Source: an uncultured Phycisphaerales bacterium
Lineage (GTDB): Bacteria; Planctomycetota; Phycisphaerae; Sedimentisphaerales; Anaerobacaceae
Reading direction: 5' to 3'
Length of the DNA: 30,019 nt
Assembly (NCBI GenBank): GCA_937927975.1
Contig: CALEZT010000168.1
Span: 1-30,019, forward strand
In this document: one piece after another, positions 1 to 7,027 of the stretch
How positions within the stretch are numbered: the stretch's first letter is position 1
Layout of the letters: each line of letters starts with the position of its first letter
Notes under the pieces: model-generated
The model's database searches: none
Seen by the model: only the letters and a program-made list of their open reading frames with translations
Told to the model about the DNA's origin: nothing
Program-made: the position numbers and the translations under genes

Positions 1-12
1 TGGCTCCTACGG

Positions 13-741
13 ATGGTTATCGGCCAAAGACACTGTTTTGAGATAGTTTCTAAGCTGATCACCGCGGCGGTCGTCCTCGTCACGATCGCGACCGGCGTGG
101 TTGTCTATAAGAACTCCTTTCACAGCCCGACGGACGTGGCTCCGCCGCCTTCCATGACACGGGAGGATCATCGTCCAGCCAATCGCCCGATTTTGCGGAA
201 GCAGCAGGAACTGCCGCCTGAGGCTGAGCCGGAGTCCCCCGACGTTGCTCCTGCCGTCGAGCCTGTGTCTACGACGGAATCCGCTCCAGGTCCAGAAGTG
301 GCGGAGAGTCATGTCGCGCCCCCTGAAGATCAAGACGTTCCGAAGGAGAAGGTGGCCGTGGATCTCAGTAGTCCCGAAACGACCGTACGCAGCCTCATCA
401 GGGCGATCGTTGCGGGAGACGCGGAGTCTGTCCTGGCCTGCATGGCTCCTGACTGCGTTGATCGCGATGAGACTCAAGAGATGCTGACTGCTGGTCCTGA
501 TGATTTGCAGGCGAAGGACAAATATGAGATGAAGCTGTTCCTGCAGTCATTCGATCCGGACGCCGAGATGCCCATCCTTTCACAGGAGCAGTCCGGTGGC
601 GGCCGGACCCACGTATCCTGGCAGGTGACTTTCAAGAGAGAGGCTGCGAGGGGGGACCGCGTGTTTCACGTGGGCGACACGTTTGAGATGAGGGCGAATC
701 TGCGGCAGATCGATGGCTCCTGGTTGATCGAGGACATCTGA
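13..741 (+). CDS. Membrane-anchored protein with NTF2-like C-terminal domain, function unknown
   Basis: The 242-residue product has a hydrophobic segment at about residues 9-28, typical of a single N-terminal membrane anchor. A low-complexity Pro/Glu/Val linker follows (about 30-115). The tail (about 118-242) starts with a motif of the type S-P-E-T-T-V-R-S-L and ends with a G-S-W-L-I-E-D-I strand, which resembles the NTF2-like/SnoaL-type alpha+beta fold. Such domains bind small ligands or act as periplasmic accessory modules; no catalytic residues can be named. The frame stays open to the left edge of the window, so the true start could lie upstream and the gene may be partial. It converges on dapA across a bidirectional terminator. 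The reading frame is solid; the fold is a pattern judgement and the role is unknown. Confidence 0.7.
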   Translation: MVIGQRHCFEIVSKLITAAVVLVTIATGVVVYKNSFHSPTDVAPPPSMTREDHRPANRPILRKQQELPPEAEPESPDVAPAVEPVSTTESAPGPEVAESHVAPPEDQDVPKEKVAVDLSSPETTVRSLIRAIVAGDAESVLACMAPDCVDRDETQEMLTAGPDDLQAKDKYEMKLFLQSFDPDAEMPILSQEQSGGGRTHVSWQVTFKREAARGDRVFHVGDTFEMRANLRQIDGSWLIEDI

Positions 742-757
742 TCGCGAACCAAAACAA

Positions 758-800
758 AAGCCGCTCGAGTGCGGCGACGCGCCCGAGCGGCTTGTTTCTT
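758..800. terminator. Bidirectional intrinsic terminator between convergent genes
   Basis: Arms AAGCCGCTCG (758-767) and CGAGCGGCTT (784-793) pair perfectly over 10 bp. On the plus strand GTTTCTT follows. On the minus strand the continuation is TTGTTTTGG, also T-rich. The hairpin lies between the stop of the membrane protein (741) and the stop of dapA (819), where a shared terminator is expected. Confidence 0.85.
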
Positions 801-818
801 GTCTACCTTTTGCGACAC

Positions 819-1691
819 TCAGCTCAGCAGGCCGTAGTCGGTGAGGGTCTGCTTGAGGGCTGTTTTCTTGGAGGGTTCCAGCGGGGTCATGGGCAGACGC
901 AGCTCGTCGGAGCACATGTCCAGCATGGCCATCGCGGCCTTGATCGGGATCGGGTTGGTCGCCAGGGTCAGCATGTTCTTGCTCAACGCGAAGAGCTTGC
1001 GGTGCCACTGGCGGGCCTTGACCAGGTCGCCTTCGAGGATCAGGTCGGTCATGGCCTTGACGTCGGCCGGGACGATGTTCGCCACGACGCTGATGACGCC
1101 CTTGCCGCCGACGGAGGCCAGGGGCAGGGTCAGCGAGTCGTCGCCGGAGAGGATCGTGATATCGCACCGCATCGCGATCTCGCTGGCCTGGTCGAGGCTG
1201 CCGGTGGCTTCCTTGATCGCGACGATGTTCTCGTGTTCGTCGAGCCGGGCGACGGTCTCAGGCGTCATGCCCGCGCCGCAGCGGCCGGGGATGTTGTACA
1301 GCACGATCGGCAGATCGACCTCGTCGGCGATCGCCTTGAAGTGCTGAAAGAACCCTTCCTGCGTGGGCTTGTTGTAGTAGGGGCACACCTGCAGCGTCGC
1401 GTCGGCGCCGACTTTCTTGGCGTAGGCGGTCAGCTCGATGGCCTCGGCGGTGCTGTTGGACCCGGCCCCCGCGATCACGCGTGTCCCGCCGGCAACCCGC
1501 TTGACGACGCGCTCGATGACCTGCTTGTGCTCTTCATGGGTGAGCGTGGGCGATTCGCCGGTCGTTCCCACCGGAACGATCGCGTCGATGCCGTTCTCCA
1601 ACTGAAAATCGATCAACTCGTCGAGCGTTTCAAAATCGACTTTGCCGTCCTGGAAGGGCGTGACGATCGCCACCATGGCGCCTGTGAACAT
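819..1691 (-). CDS. dapA: 4-hydroxy-tetrahydrodipicolinate synthase
   Basis: This enzyme condenses pyruvate with L-aspartate semialdehyde in the cytoplasm, the first step committed to diaminopimelate and lysine. The 290-residue length is normal for the family. The class I aldolase hallmarks are present: G-T-T-G-E at 42-46 (Thr43/Thr44), Tyr106, Tyr132 and Arg137 in the Y-N-I-P-G-R motif, and the Schiff-base Lys160 in A-I-K-E-A-T-G. The Arg of Y-N-I-P-G-R favours DapA over the related N-acetylneuraminate lyase and KDG aldolase groups. The ATG is preceded by an AGGAG sequence on the minus strand. It is the last gene of a leftward group after pdxJ (105-nt gap) and ends at the bidirectional terminator. 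Identification is firm. Confidence 0.96.
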   Translation of the reverse strand: MFTGAMVAIVTPFQDGKVDFETLDELIDFQLENGIDAIVPVGTTGESPTLTHEEHKQVIERVVKRVAGGTRVIAGAGSNSTAEAIELTAYAKKVGADATLQVCPYYNKPTQEGFFQHFKAIADEVDLPIVLYNIPGRCGAGMTPETVARLDEHENIVAIKEATGSLDQASEIAMRCDITILSGDDSLTLPLASVGGKGVISVVANIVPADVKAMTDLILEGDLVKARQWHRKLFALSKNMLTLATNPIPIKAAMAMLDMCSDELRLPMTPLEPSKKTALKQTLTDYGLLS

Positions 1692-1703
1692 CCAATCTCT
1701 CCT

Positions 1704-1738
1704 GATTTACTATTTGCGATTTACTATTTACTCTTTTG
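1704..1738. repeat. Five-copy degenerate 7-bp tandem repeat
   Basis: Consecutive heptamers read GATTTAC, TATTTGC, GATTTAC, TATTTAC, TCTTTTG. The block lies in the pdxJ-dapA spacer. It is AT-rich against GC-rich surroundings. A related block with the same 7-bp period occurs at 5943-5977. Confidence 0.7.
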
Positions 1739-1796
1739 AGTTTCTGCGTTGGGCACGATTCTACAAGGTGGGCGATTCGCCTGTTCGCTTCACGCT

Positions 1797-2531
1797 TCAC
1801 GCGGTACGTACTTCGTGCTTGTCGATCAGCTCGATCATTTCCCGCGTGGCCTGGCGAAGGCCCACGAGCACGGCGCGCGAGATGATGCTGTGCCCGATGT
1901 TGAATTCGCACAGCCCCTCGATGCGGGCGACCGGACCGATGTTGCGGTAGGTCAGTCCGTGTCCGGCGTGGACGACCAGCCCGTTTTCCAGGGCGAAGTC
2001 CCGCCCGGCCATCAGTTCGAGCACCTGTTTCTTGGCTGCCTTCTCGGTTTTGGCATTGGCGTACATGCCGGTGTGCAGCTCGATGGCGTCGCAGCCGGTT
2101 GCAGCCGAGGCGGCGATCTGGTCCCGGTCGGCGGTGATGAATGCGCTGACGACGATGCCTTTCTTGTGCATCCGTTTGACCACGTCGGCCAGCCTGCGTT
2201 TGTACTGGACGCAGTCCAGACCGCCTTCGGTCGTCAGCTCGGCGCGGTTCTCCGGCACGATCGTCACCTGGTCCGGCACGACCTGCTCGGCGATCTTGAC
2301 GATCGGCTCAGCCAGCGACATCTCCAGGTTCAGTTTGCAGGCGACGGTTTCCTTGAGCACCCGCACGTCGCGGTCGTTGATGTGGCGCCGGTCCTGGCGC
2401 AGGTGCACGGTGATGCCGTTTGCCCCTGCCAGTTCGCACTCCACCGCCGCCCACGCGGGGTCCGGCTCGTCGGTGCGCCTTGCCTGGCGGATCGTCGCCA
2501 CATGATCGATATTGACATTCAGAACAGCCAT
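1797..2531 (-). CDS. pdxJ: Pyridoxine 5'-phosphate synthase
   Basis: PdxJ joins 3-amino-2-oxopropyl phosphate and 1-deoxy-D-xylulose 5-phosphate to make pyridoxine 5'-phosphate, the ring-closing step of the DXP-dependent vitamin B6 route. The 244-residue length is standard for this TIM-barrel family. Motifs seen: N-I-D-H-V-A-T-I-R at 7-15, L-R-x-D-R-R-H-I at 44-51, Glu70 in N-L-E-M-S, E-L-H-T-G at 151-155, H-A-G-H-G-L at 188-193 and a C-terminal E-F-N-I-G-H-S-I. The start has a GAGG about 7 nt upstream. It sits between a secretion F-family gene (145 nt away) and dapA, all leftward. Having pdxJ implies the DXP-dependent rather than the PdxS/PdxT B6 route. Identification is firm. Confidence 0.96.
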   Translation of the reverse strand: MAVLNVNIDHVATIRQARRTDEPDPAWAAVECELAGANGITVHLRQDRRHINDRDVRVLKETVACKLNLEMSLAEPIVKIAEQVVPDQVTIVPENRAELTTEGGLDCVQYKRRLADVVKRMHKKGIVVSAFITADRDQIAASAATGCDAIELHTGMYANAKTEKAAKKQVLELMAGRDFALENGLVVHAGHGLTYRNIGPVARIEGLCEFNIGHSIISRAVLVGLRQATREMIELIDKHEVRTA

Positions 2532-2676
2532 CGGTCAGCCTCTATAAAATCGGATGAATTGTATCAACGCCCGAATGAACATCAAGTCGATAGCGGCATA
2601 AAATCCGCACCAGGGGAAAGAGTCGGCAAAATACCGGCCTCGGAGAGTCCTCGGGCCCCCCGGACGACGCCCGGGC

Positions 2677-3717
2677 TCAGAACGAGAGCACGTCGCCGTA
2701 CACCTGGGCGAACAGCGTGAAGATCATGTACACCATCAGGCCCATGATGACGAAGTAGACCACGATCGGGAAGCCCCTGGCAAACCCGCGGAAGTACATG
2801 TCCGCGCGGTCGGCGGAGATCTGGGCGATCTTGTCGACAGTCTGGTCGAGTTCGCCGGACTCCTCTCCGATCTGCCAAAGGTGCCGGTACTCGCTGGGCA
2901 GCCGGGGCGAGAGGCCCTCCCAGGCCGTGGCGCCGTTGCGAACGCTGGTGATCGACCCTCGGAAAAGCCCGGCGACGGCTTCATTGCCCACCGCCCGACC
3001 AGCTCGCTCGACGCTTTCGGCCATGGGAACGCCCGCTCTATAGAGCATGGCGAACGCCTTGACATAGCGGCTGATGCACAACTGGCGGACGGCCGCTCCC
3101 AGGACGGGGATTCGCAGGACCAGGTAGTCCAGGGGCAGGCGGATCAAGCGTGTCGTCTCGGGCCGATACACCCGAATGGCGATGATGAACAACAGGATGT
3201 AGAGCCAGATGACCACCCCAAGGACGGAGAGCAGATACTGGCTGATGCCCATTTGGCCGAAGATGAGCTTGGGCAGGGGGAATATGAAAGCTGCGGCGTG
3301 CAAGATGAGGAATGGATACGCCAGTCCCATGAGCATGCGATGGACGATCCTCTGGACGAATTCGTGCCATTCCGACAGCATCTTGAACGACTGGCCCAGC
3401 GACCCAGAGTGTTCGGCGGCCTGTACGAGCATCCGGTCCAGGGTGGGGAACACATGGCGGTGTCTTTCCATCGATTCAGCCAGGCTCGATCCCTTGGACA
3501 CCGAGTCGCGAACCTGCGAGAGCACGCGTTTGAAGTACCCGCTGCGCCCCTCAATCACGATGTCGAAGGAACGCATGATCGGCACCCCTGCATCCAGCAT
3601 CACCGACAGATCGTAATAGACTCTCGCCAACCGGCTTCGTGCGTTCATGATTGCTTGCTCCGCCTGTTTGGATGTTCGAGGGTTGCCGAGGGACTGGAAA
3701 GAACCCTCTCTTGTCAA
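2677..3717 (-). CDS. Type II secretion / type IV pilus inner-membrane protein (GspF/PilC family)
   Basis: The 346-residue product has the duplicated T2SSF architecture: cytoplasmic helical domains at about 33-150 and 215-320. Each carries the family signature of a G-V-P-type turn (A-G-V-P at about 43 and again near 230) and a G-E-x-S-G-E-L-type helix end in the second copy. Hydrophobic segments lie at about 130-160, 180-205 and 315-340. GspF/PilC proteins form the inner-membrane platform of type II secretion or type IV pilus machines. The start is a TTG supported by a strong AAAGGAGG; the first ATG would remove 23 residues and has no comparable site. No gspE, gspG or pilin gene is nearby, so this is an isolated copy whose partners must lie elsewhere. 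Family assignment is firm; which machine it serves is open. Confidence 0.9.
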   Translation of the reverse strand: MTREGSFQSLGNPRTSKQAEQAIMNARSRLARVYYDLSVMLDAGVPIMRSFDIVIEGRSGYFKRVLSQVRDSVSKGSSLAESMERHRHVFPTLDRMLVQAAEHSGSLGQSFKMLSEWHEFVQRIVHRMLMGLAYPFLILHAAAFIFPLPKLIFGQMGISQYLLSVLGVVIWLYILLFIIAIRVYRPETTRLIRLPLDYLVLRIPVLGAAVRQLCISRYVKAFAMLYRAGVPMAESVERAGRAVGNEAVAGLFRGSITSVRNGATAWEGLSPRLPSEYRHLWQIGEESGELDQTVDKIAQISADRADMYFRGFARGFPIVVYFVIMGLMVYMIFTLFAQVYGDVLSF

Positions 3718-3726
3718 CCCGCGTAG

Positions 3727-3734
3727 CCTCCTTT
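3727..3734 (-). promoter_or_regulatory. Ribosome binding site deciding the TTG start of the GspF/PilC-family gene
   Basis: On the minus strand this reads AAAGGAGG, near-perfect complementarity to the 16S tail. It is spaced 9 nt from the TTG at 3717. It makes the TTG the preferred start over the ATG 23 codons downstream. Confidence 0.8.
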
Positions 3735-3762
3735 AGTATAACGAGCCTGGCGACGGATGCAA
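3735..3762 (-). promoter_or_regulatory. Possible sigma-70-type promoter of the leftward GspF/PilC-pdxJ-dapA group
   Basis: On the minus strand TTGCAT (3757-3762) and TATACT (3735-3740) are 16 nt apart, in the 70-bp gap to the divergent pgsA-like gene. The -10 matches consensus at 5 of 6 positions, the -35 at only 3. Initiation from it would fall almost on the ribosome binding site, which makes it doubtful. Confidence 0.3.
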
Positions 3763-3787
3763 TGACCAGCAATGGACGGAGTTCGAG

Positions 3788-4486
3788 ATGGACCACGACC
3801 TCCACAATCGAGGACTGAGGGAATTGCTGGGGCGGATGTGGCGGGCCGATGCCCCGCAACTGAGCTGGCCGACGCGGATCACGATCCTGCGAATCCTGTT
3901 GATCGCGCCCTTCGTGGGCTGCATGCTCAATACCCACGACCCTCAGTTCAGCGAAGACTCGCGGGTGTTCCTGCGACGCTTCGCGGTGGTGCTGTTTTTC
4001 CTCATGGCCGTCAGCGACGCCATCGACGGCTATTGGGCCCGCCACAGCGGACAGATCACCAAGCTGGGCACATTCCTCGACCCCTTGGCCGACAAACTGC
4101 TGATCACGTCCGCTTCGCTGCTGCTGGTCTCCGAGCAGGGGCACGTGGACGGCTGGCAATTGCCCACGATGGTCGTGGTCCTGATTATCGGCAAGGATCT
4201 CCTGATCACGCTGGGTTTCCTCATCGTCTACTTGATCACCTCCCAGGTTCATATCGTGCCCGTCTGGGCGGGCAAGCTGGCGACCGCTCTCCAATTGAGC
4301 ATGGTGATCGCGGTGCTGGTGGCCCCGGAACTGGATCGCGTCGTCCCCGGCTACCGCGCGTTCGCCCGCGTGCTCTGGTGGTCGGCCGGGGCGGCAGCGG
4401 TTTTGGCGGCCCTCATTTACATCCGCAACGGAGCTCGATATATTGAAGAATACGAGCGGACGCAGGCGGCAAACTCCGGCCGCTAG
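3788..4486 (+). CDS. pgsA: CDP-alcohol phosphatidyltransferase (phosphatidylglycerophosphate synthase-like)
   Basis: The 232-residue integral membrane protein carries the full CDP-alcohol phosphotransferase signature D-G-x2-A-R-x8-G-x3-D-x3-D: Asp77, Asp80, Gly81, Ala84, Arg85, Gly94, Asp98 and Asp102. These Asp residues bind the metal ions and CDP-diacylglycerol. The W-P-T-R-I-T-I-L-R stretch at 27-35 resembles the N-T-I-T-x-x-R start of PgsA proteins. Several hydrophobic helices follow (about 64-76, 104-112, 118-145 and near 185-215). PgsA makes phosphatidylglycerophosphate from CDP-diacylglycerol and glycerol 3-phosphate. The ATG has GGAG 6 nt upstream. It is about 25 residues longer at the N-terminus than a typical PgsA. 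Superfamily is certain; the acceptor alcohol is inferred, since the motif is shared with PS synthase and related enzymes. Confidence 0.85.
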   Translation: MDHDLHNRGLRELLGRMWRADAPQLSWPTRITILRILLIAPFVGCMLNTHDPQFSEDSRVFLRRFAVVLFFLMAVSDAIDGYWARHSGQITKLGTFLDPLADKLLITSASLLLVSEQGHVDGWQLPTMVVVLIIGKDLLITLGFLIVYLITSQVHIVPVWAGKLATALQLSMVIAVLVAPELDRVVPGYRAFARVLWWSAGAAAVLAALIYIRNGARYIEEYERTQAANSGR

Positions 4487-4682
4487 CGCCTTGACCGGTC
4501 GGTGCGCAACTCGTGGTCTGGAAACGACATTCGCATCGCGGCCCAGGTCGCGTCTCTCCTGCGGCGGCCTCAAGTCCGGCTTTGCGATAATCGTTGCGCC
4601 GAAAGCCCCCGCGCAACATACAGATGGAGACCGGGCCGCACGTCGGTGTGGCGATGGCTCCAGATAGGATGGTTGACAAGTA

Positions 4683-5939
4683 ATGCCAGAAGTAACTACA
4701 GGACAAGGATTTAGCGATATTCCAGAGGTCCTTGAGGACCTCCGCCAGGGAAAGATGATTGTCCTGGTGGATGCGGAAGACCGCGAGAATGAAGGGGACT
4801 TGGTCTGTGCGGCGGAGAAGACCACTCCCGAGATCATCAATTTCATGGCCAAGTACGGACGGGGTCTGATCTGCCTGCCGCTGCCGGCGGAGAAGTGCGA
4901 TTCGCTGGGGTTGTACCCCCAGGCGGTGGAGAACACCGCCCGTCTGGGCACCGCCTTCACCGTGAGCGTTGACGCGGCCGAGGGGATCACCACCGGCATC
5001 AGCGCCGCGGACCGCGCCCACACGATCCAGGTCGCCATCGCCGACGGCGCGAAGCCCCGCGATTTGGCCCGACCCGGTCACATCTTTCCGCTGAGAGCCC
5101 GCGACGGCGGCGTCCTGGTCCGCGCCGGACAAACGGAAGGGGGGATCGACCTGGTCCGCCTGGCCGGGCTCAAGCCCGCCGCGGTCATCTGCGAGATCAT
5201 GAGCGACGACGGCTCGATGGCCCGCGTGCCGGAACTGCTGGGGTTCTGCAAGGAGCATGGTCTCAAGATCGCCTCGACCGCCAAGCTCATCGAGCACCGC
5301 CTCCAGCGGGAGAGCCAGGTCAAGCGGTTCGAGTCCATCAGTCTGCCCACCGATTACGGCGACTTCAAGCTGGTCGCCTACGAGAGCTCGACGTCGCCCG
5401 AGCCGCACCTGGCCCTGTGCAAAGGGGGCATCGGCGACCTGGACGCAAAGGGGCAGCCCATCGAGCACGAGGAGCCTGTCCTGATCCGCGTTCACTCCGA
5501 GTGCATGACCGGCGACCTGTTCCATTCGCAGCGGTGCGAGTGCGGCTACCAGCTCATCACCGCCCTGAAGATGATCGAGAAGGAAGGCAAGGGGGCCCTG
5601 ATCTACCTCCGCCAGGAAGGCCGGGGGATCGGCCTGTCCAACAAGATTCGAGCGTACAAGCTTCAGGAGCAGGGTCTGGACACCGTGGACGCCAACCTCA
5701 AGCTCGGGTTCCTGGCCGACCGTCGGGACTACGGCATCGGCGCCCAGATCTGCCGCGATTTGGGGCTTCGTAACGTGCGACTCCTGACGAACAACCCCAA
5801 GAAGGTGAGCCGGCTCGAGGTCTACGGGATCAAGATCGCAGAACAGATCCCCCTGAGGGCCAAGCCCTGCAAGCACAACGTCGACTATCTGCGGACCAAG
5901 AAACGCCGGTTCGGACACATCCTGGACGAGGACCTGTAA
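4683..5939 (+). CDS. ribBA: Bifunctional 3,4-dihydroxy-2-butanone-4-phosphate synthase / GTP cyclohydrolase II
   Basis: This fusion supplies both entry branches of riboflavin synthesis: RibB (about 1-210) converts ribulose 5-phosphate to the four-carbon unit, and RibA (about 211-418) opens GTP. The RibB half has E-D-R-E-N-E-G-D (32-39), R-P-G-H-I-F-P-L-R (130-138) and C-E-I-M (170-173). The motif usually written R-x-G-H-T-E is R-A-G-Q-T-E here (147-152), so Gln150 stands at the usual metal-ligand His. The RibA half has zinc ligands Cys274, Cys285 and Cys287, plus L-R-Q-E-G-R-G-I-G-L and T-N-N-P-K-K. The start is approximate: the only nearby purine-rich site is a weak AGGA 13 nt upstream. I saw no FMN riboswitch in the 196-nt gap before it. 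A lipoprotein gene follows directly after the stop. Confidence 0.95.
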   Translation: MPEVTTGQGFSDIPEVLEDLRQGKMIVLVDAEDRENEGDLVCAAEKTTPEIINFMAKYGRGLICLPLPAEKCDSLGLYPQAVENTARLGTAFTVSVDAAEGITTGISAADRAHTIQVAIADGAKPRDLARPGHIFPLRARDGGVLVRAGQTEGGIDLVRLAGLKPAAVICEIMSDDGSMARVPELLGFCKEHGLKIASTAKLIEHRLQRESQVKRFESISLPTDYGDFKLVAYESSTSPEPHLALCKGGIGDLDAKGQPIEHEEPVLIRVHSECMTGDLFHSQRCECGYQLITALKMIEKEGKGALIYLRQEGRGIGLSNKIRAYKLQEQGLDTVDANLKLGFLADRRDYGIGAQICRDLGLRNVRLLTNNPKKVSRLEVYGIKIAEQIPLRAKPCKHNVDYLRTKKRRFGHILDEDL

Positions 5940-6539
5940 GTGGATTTGCGATTGGCGATTGGCGATTTGAGATTGAATCGGTCCCGGCCTCCGTTGAGCA
6001 GGCGTCTGTGCCTTCTTCTCTGCGGGTGTCTCCTGGCGACCTCTCTTACCGGTGGTTGCGAGACCCCGCCGCAGTTGGCGCCGGTTGCGCCGCCGACCGC
6101 GGCGCCCGCCACGCAGGCAGGCGACCCGGCTTCCGCACCGGTCCCCAGCGGATTCGGTCCGGCCAAGATCACGATCCTTCCGATCAGCGAAATCGCCGGA
6201 GCAGCCGGCATCGGGCAGGACGCGAGACTGAATGTCTACGTGGCCCTGCTGGACGCCTTCGGATCTCCGATCAAGGCGCCGTGCTCGCTGCGGTTTGAAT
6301 TGTATGAATACGTCCGTCGTTCGGCCCAGACCAAGGGCCAGCGTCTGATGATCTGGCCGGACATCGACCTGACCCGTCCGTCCGACAACCACAGGTCCTG
6401 GCGTGACTTCCTGCGGGCCTATGAGTTCACGCTGGACCTGCGGGTCGAGCGGGACAAGACCTACATTCTCGAAGCCACCTACCTGGGTTCCGACGGCCGA
6501 CGTCTCTCGGGTGAATGGCCGATCCGCGCCGGACAGTGA
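5940..6539 (+). CDS. Small exported lipoprotein, function unknown
   Basis: The frame opens with GTG immediately after the ribBA stop, with GAGG 8 nt upstream inside ribBA, suggesting translational coupling. The N-terminus has Arg residues, a hydrophobic run (about 22-36) and a cysteine at 40 (L-T-G-G-C), an imperfect lipobox. A Pro/Ala-rich linker (about 42-65) leads to a compact 130-residue domain with Y-E-Y, W-x-D-F and Y-I-L-E-A-T-Y stretches that looks all-beta; I do not recognise it. The first 12 or so codons lie inside a heptamer repeat. A TTG at 5994 would give a more normal signal peptide but lacks a ribosome binding site. The reading frame is well supported, the exact start is not. 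About 199 residues by the longer model. Confidence 0.75.
   Translation: MDLRLAIGDLRLNRSRPPLSRRLCLLLCGCLLATSLTGGCETPPQLAPVAPPTAAPATQAGDPASAPVPSGFGPAKITILPISEIAGAAGIGQDARLNVYVALLDAFGSPIKAPCSLRFELYEYVRRSAQTKGQRLMIWPDIDLTRPSDNHRSWRDFLRAYEFTLDLRVERDKTYILEATYLGSDGRRLSGEWPIRAGQ
5943..5977. repeat. Five-copy degenerate 7-bp tandem repeat overlapping the lipoprotein start
   Basis: Heptamers read GATTTGC, GATTGGC, GATTGGC, GATTTGA, GATTGAA. It begins 4 nt after the ribBA stop and is the counterpart of the block at 1704-1738. Confidence 0.75.
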
Positions 6540-7027
6540 CCGACCGTGCAGAGAAACGCCCGCGCAGACTGCGGCAAAATGCGGGTCTGCAGGACAAAAA
6601 CTTATCGGTCCCAGGGTGAATTTTCTTGAGGTTCCCGCGGTCTCTGTGGTACAAATAAGGTGAATGACCTGCGTCTTTTTTCATTCCCCGACGTGCGTCA
6701 GTGCGGCGGGCCCGGAGGATCGGCTATGGGTTTGGCATTGCAGTGGGGCCGAAAGGGTCTGAATCCACAAGTCCGTTCTGTGCGCGCCCGGGCGAAGCAA
6801 AGTTCGGCACAGAGGTCATGTCCGCATGTTTCATGTCGCAAGTTCTTTCTGAGAGGGTGTTTGGGTTAGGAGGTCTCCTACAGCCAGTCCGGGGATTTGT
6901 CGAAGACATACATGGTGTGCGCGGGCCCCGATGGGGGGCAGTATGCCTGCGTTTGCCTATCGCCAGGGATGGAATGGCCAGTGTTGGTCGGTTTTCAATG
7001 GGTAGAACTTGGTTTGGAGGATTGAGT
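6540..7027. other. Intergenic region: inverted repeat, possible promoter and long leader
   Basis: This 488-nt stretch has no convincing gene. Near its left end, GCAGAC (6564-6569) and GTCTGC (6585-6590) form an inverted repeat without a T-tract. A possible promoter lies at 6626-6655. TAGGAG/CTCCTA (6867-6880) is a self-complementary site that would hide its own AGGAGG. The reading frame of the downstream gene stays open back to 6701, but the signal peptide and GGAGG place its start at 7028. Confidence 0.55.
6626..6655 (+). promoter_or_regulatory. Possible sigma-70-type promoter upstream of the first large exported protein
   Basis: TTGAGG (6626-6631) and TACAAA (6650-6655) are separated by 18 nt; each matches consensus at 4 of 6 positions. 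Initiation here would give a leader of about 365 nt before the ATG at 7028. Confidence 0.35.

Noticed and set aside
2640..2676. Hairpin CTCGGGC/GCCCGGG after the GspF/PilC-family stop as a terminator
   Set aside because: The stem is short with a wobble, no T-run follows on the minus strand, and pdxJ continues in the same direction.
4487..4682. FMN riboswitch before ribBA
   Set aside because: I looked for the conserved RFN-element segments and did not find them in this 196-nt gap.
4413..6392. 659-codon minus-strand frame opposite ribBA and the lipoprotein gene
   Set aside because: ribBA on the plus strand has full catalytic motifs. The antisense frame passes through the heptamer repeat and shows only low-complexity sequence.
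6701..7027. N-terminal extension of member A by 109 residues
   Set aside because: The signal peptide begins at the ATG at 7028 with GGAGG just before it; the extension has no protein-like pattern and would bury the signal peptide.
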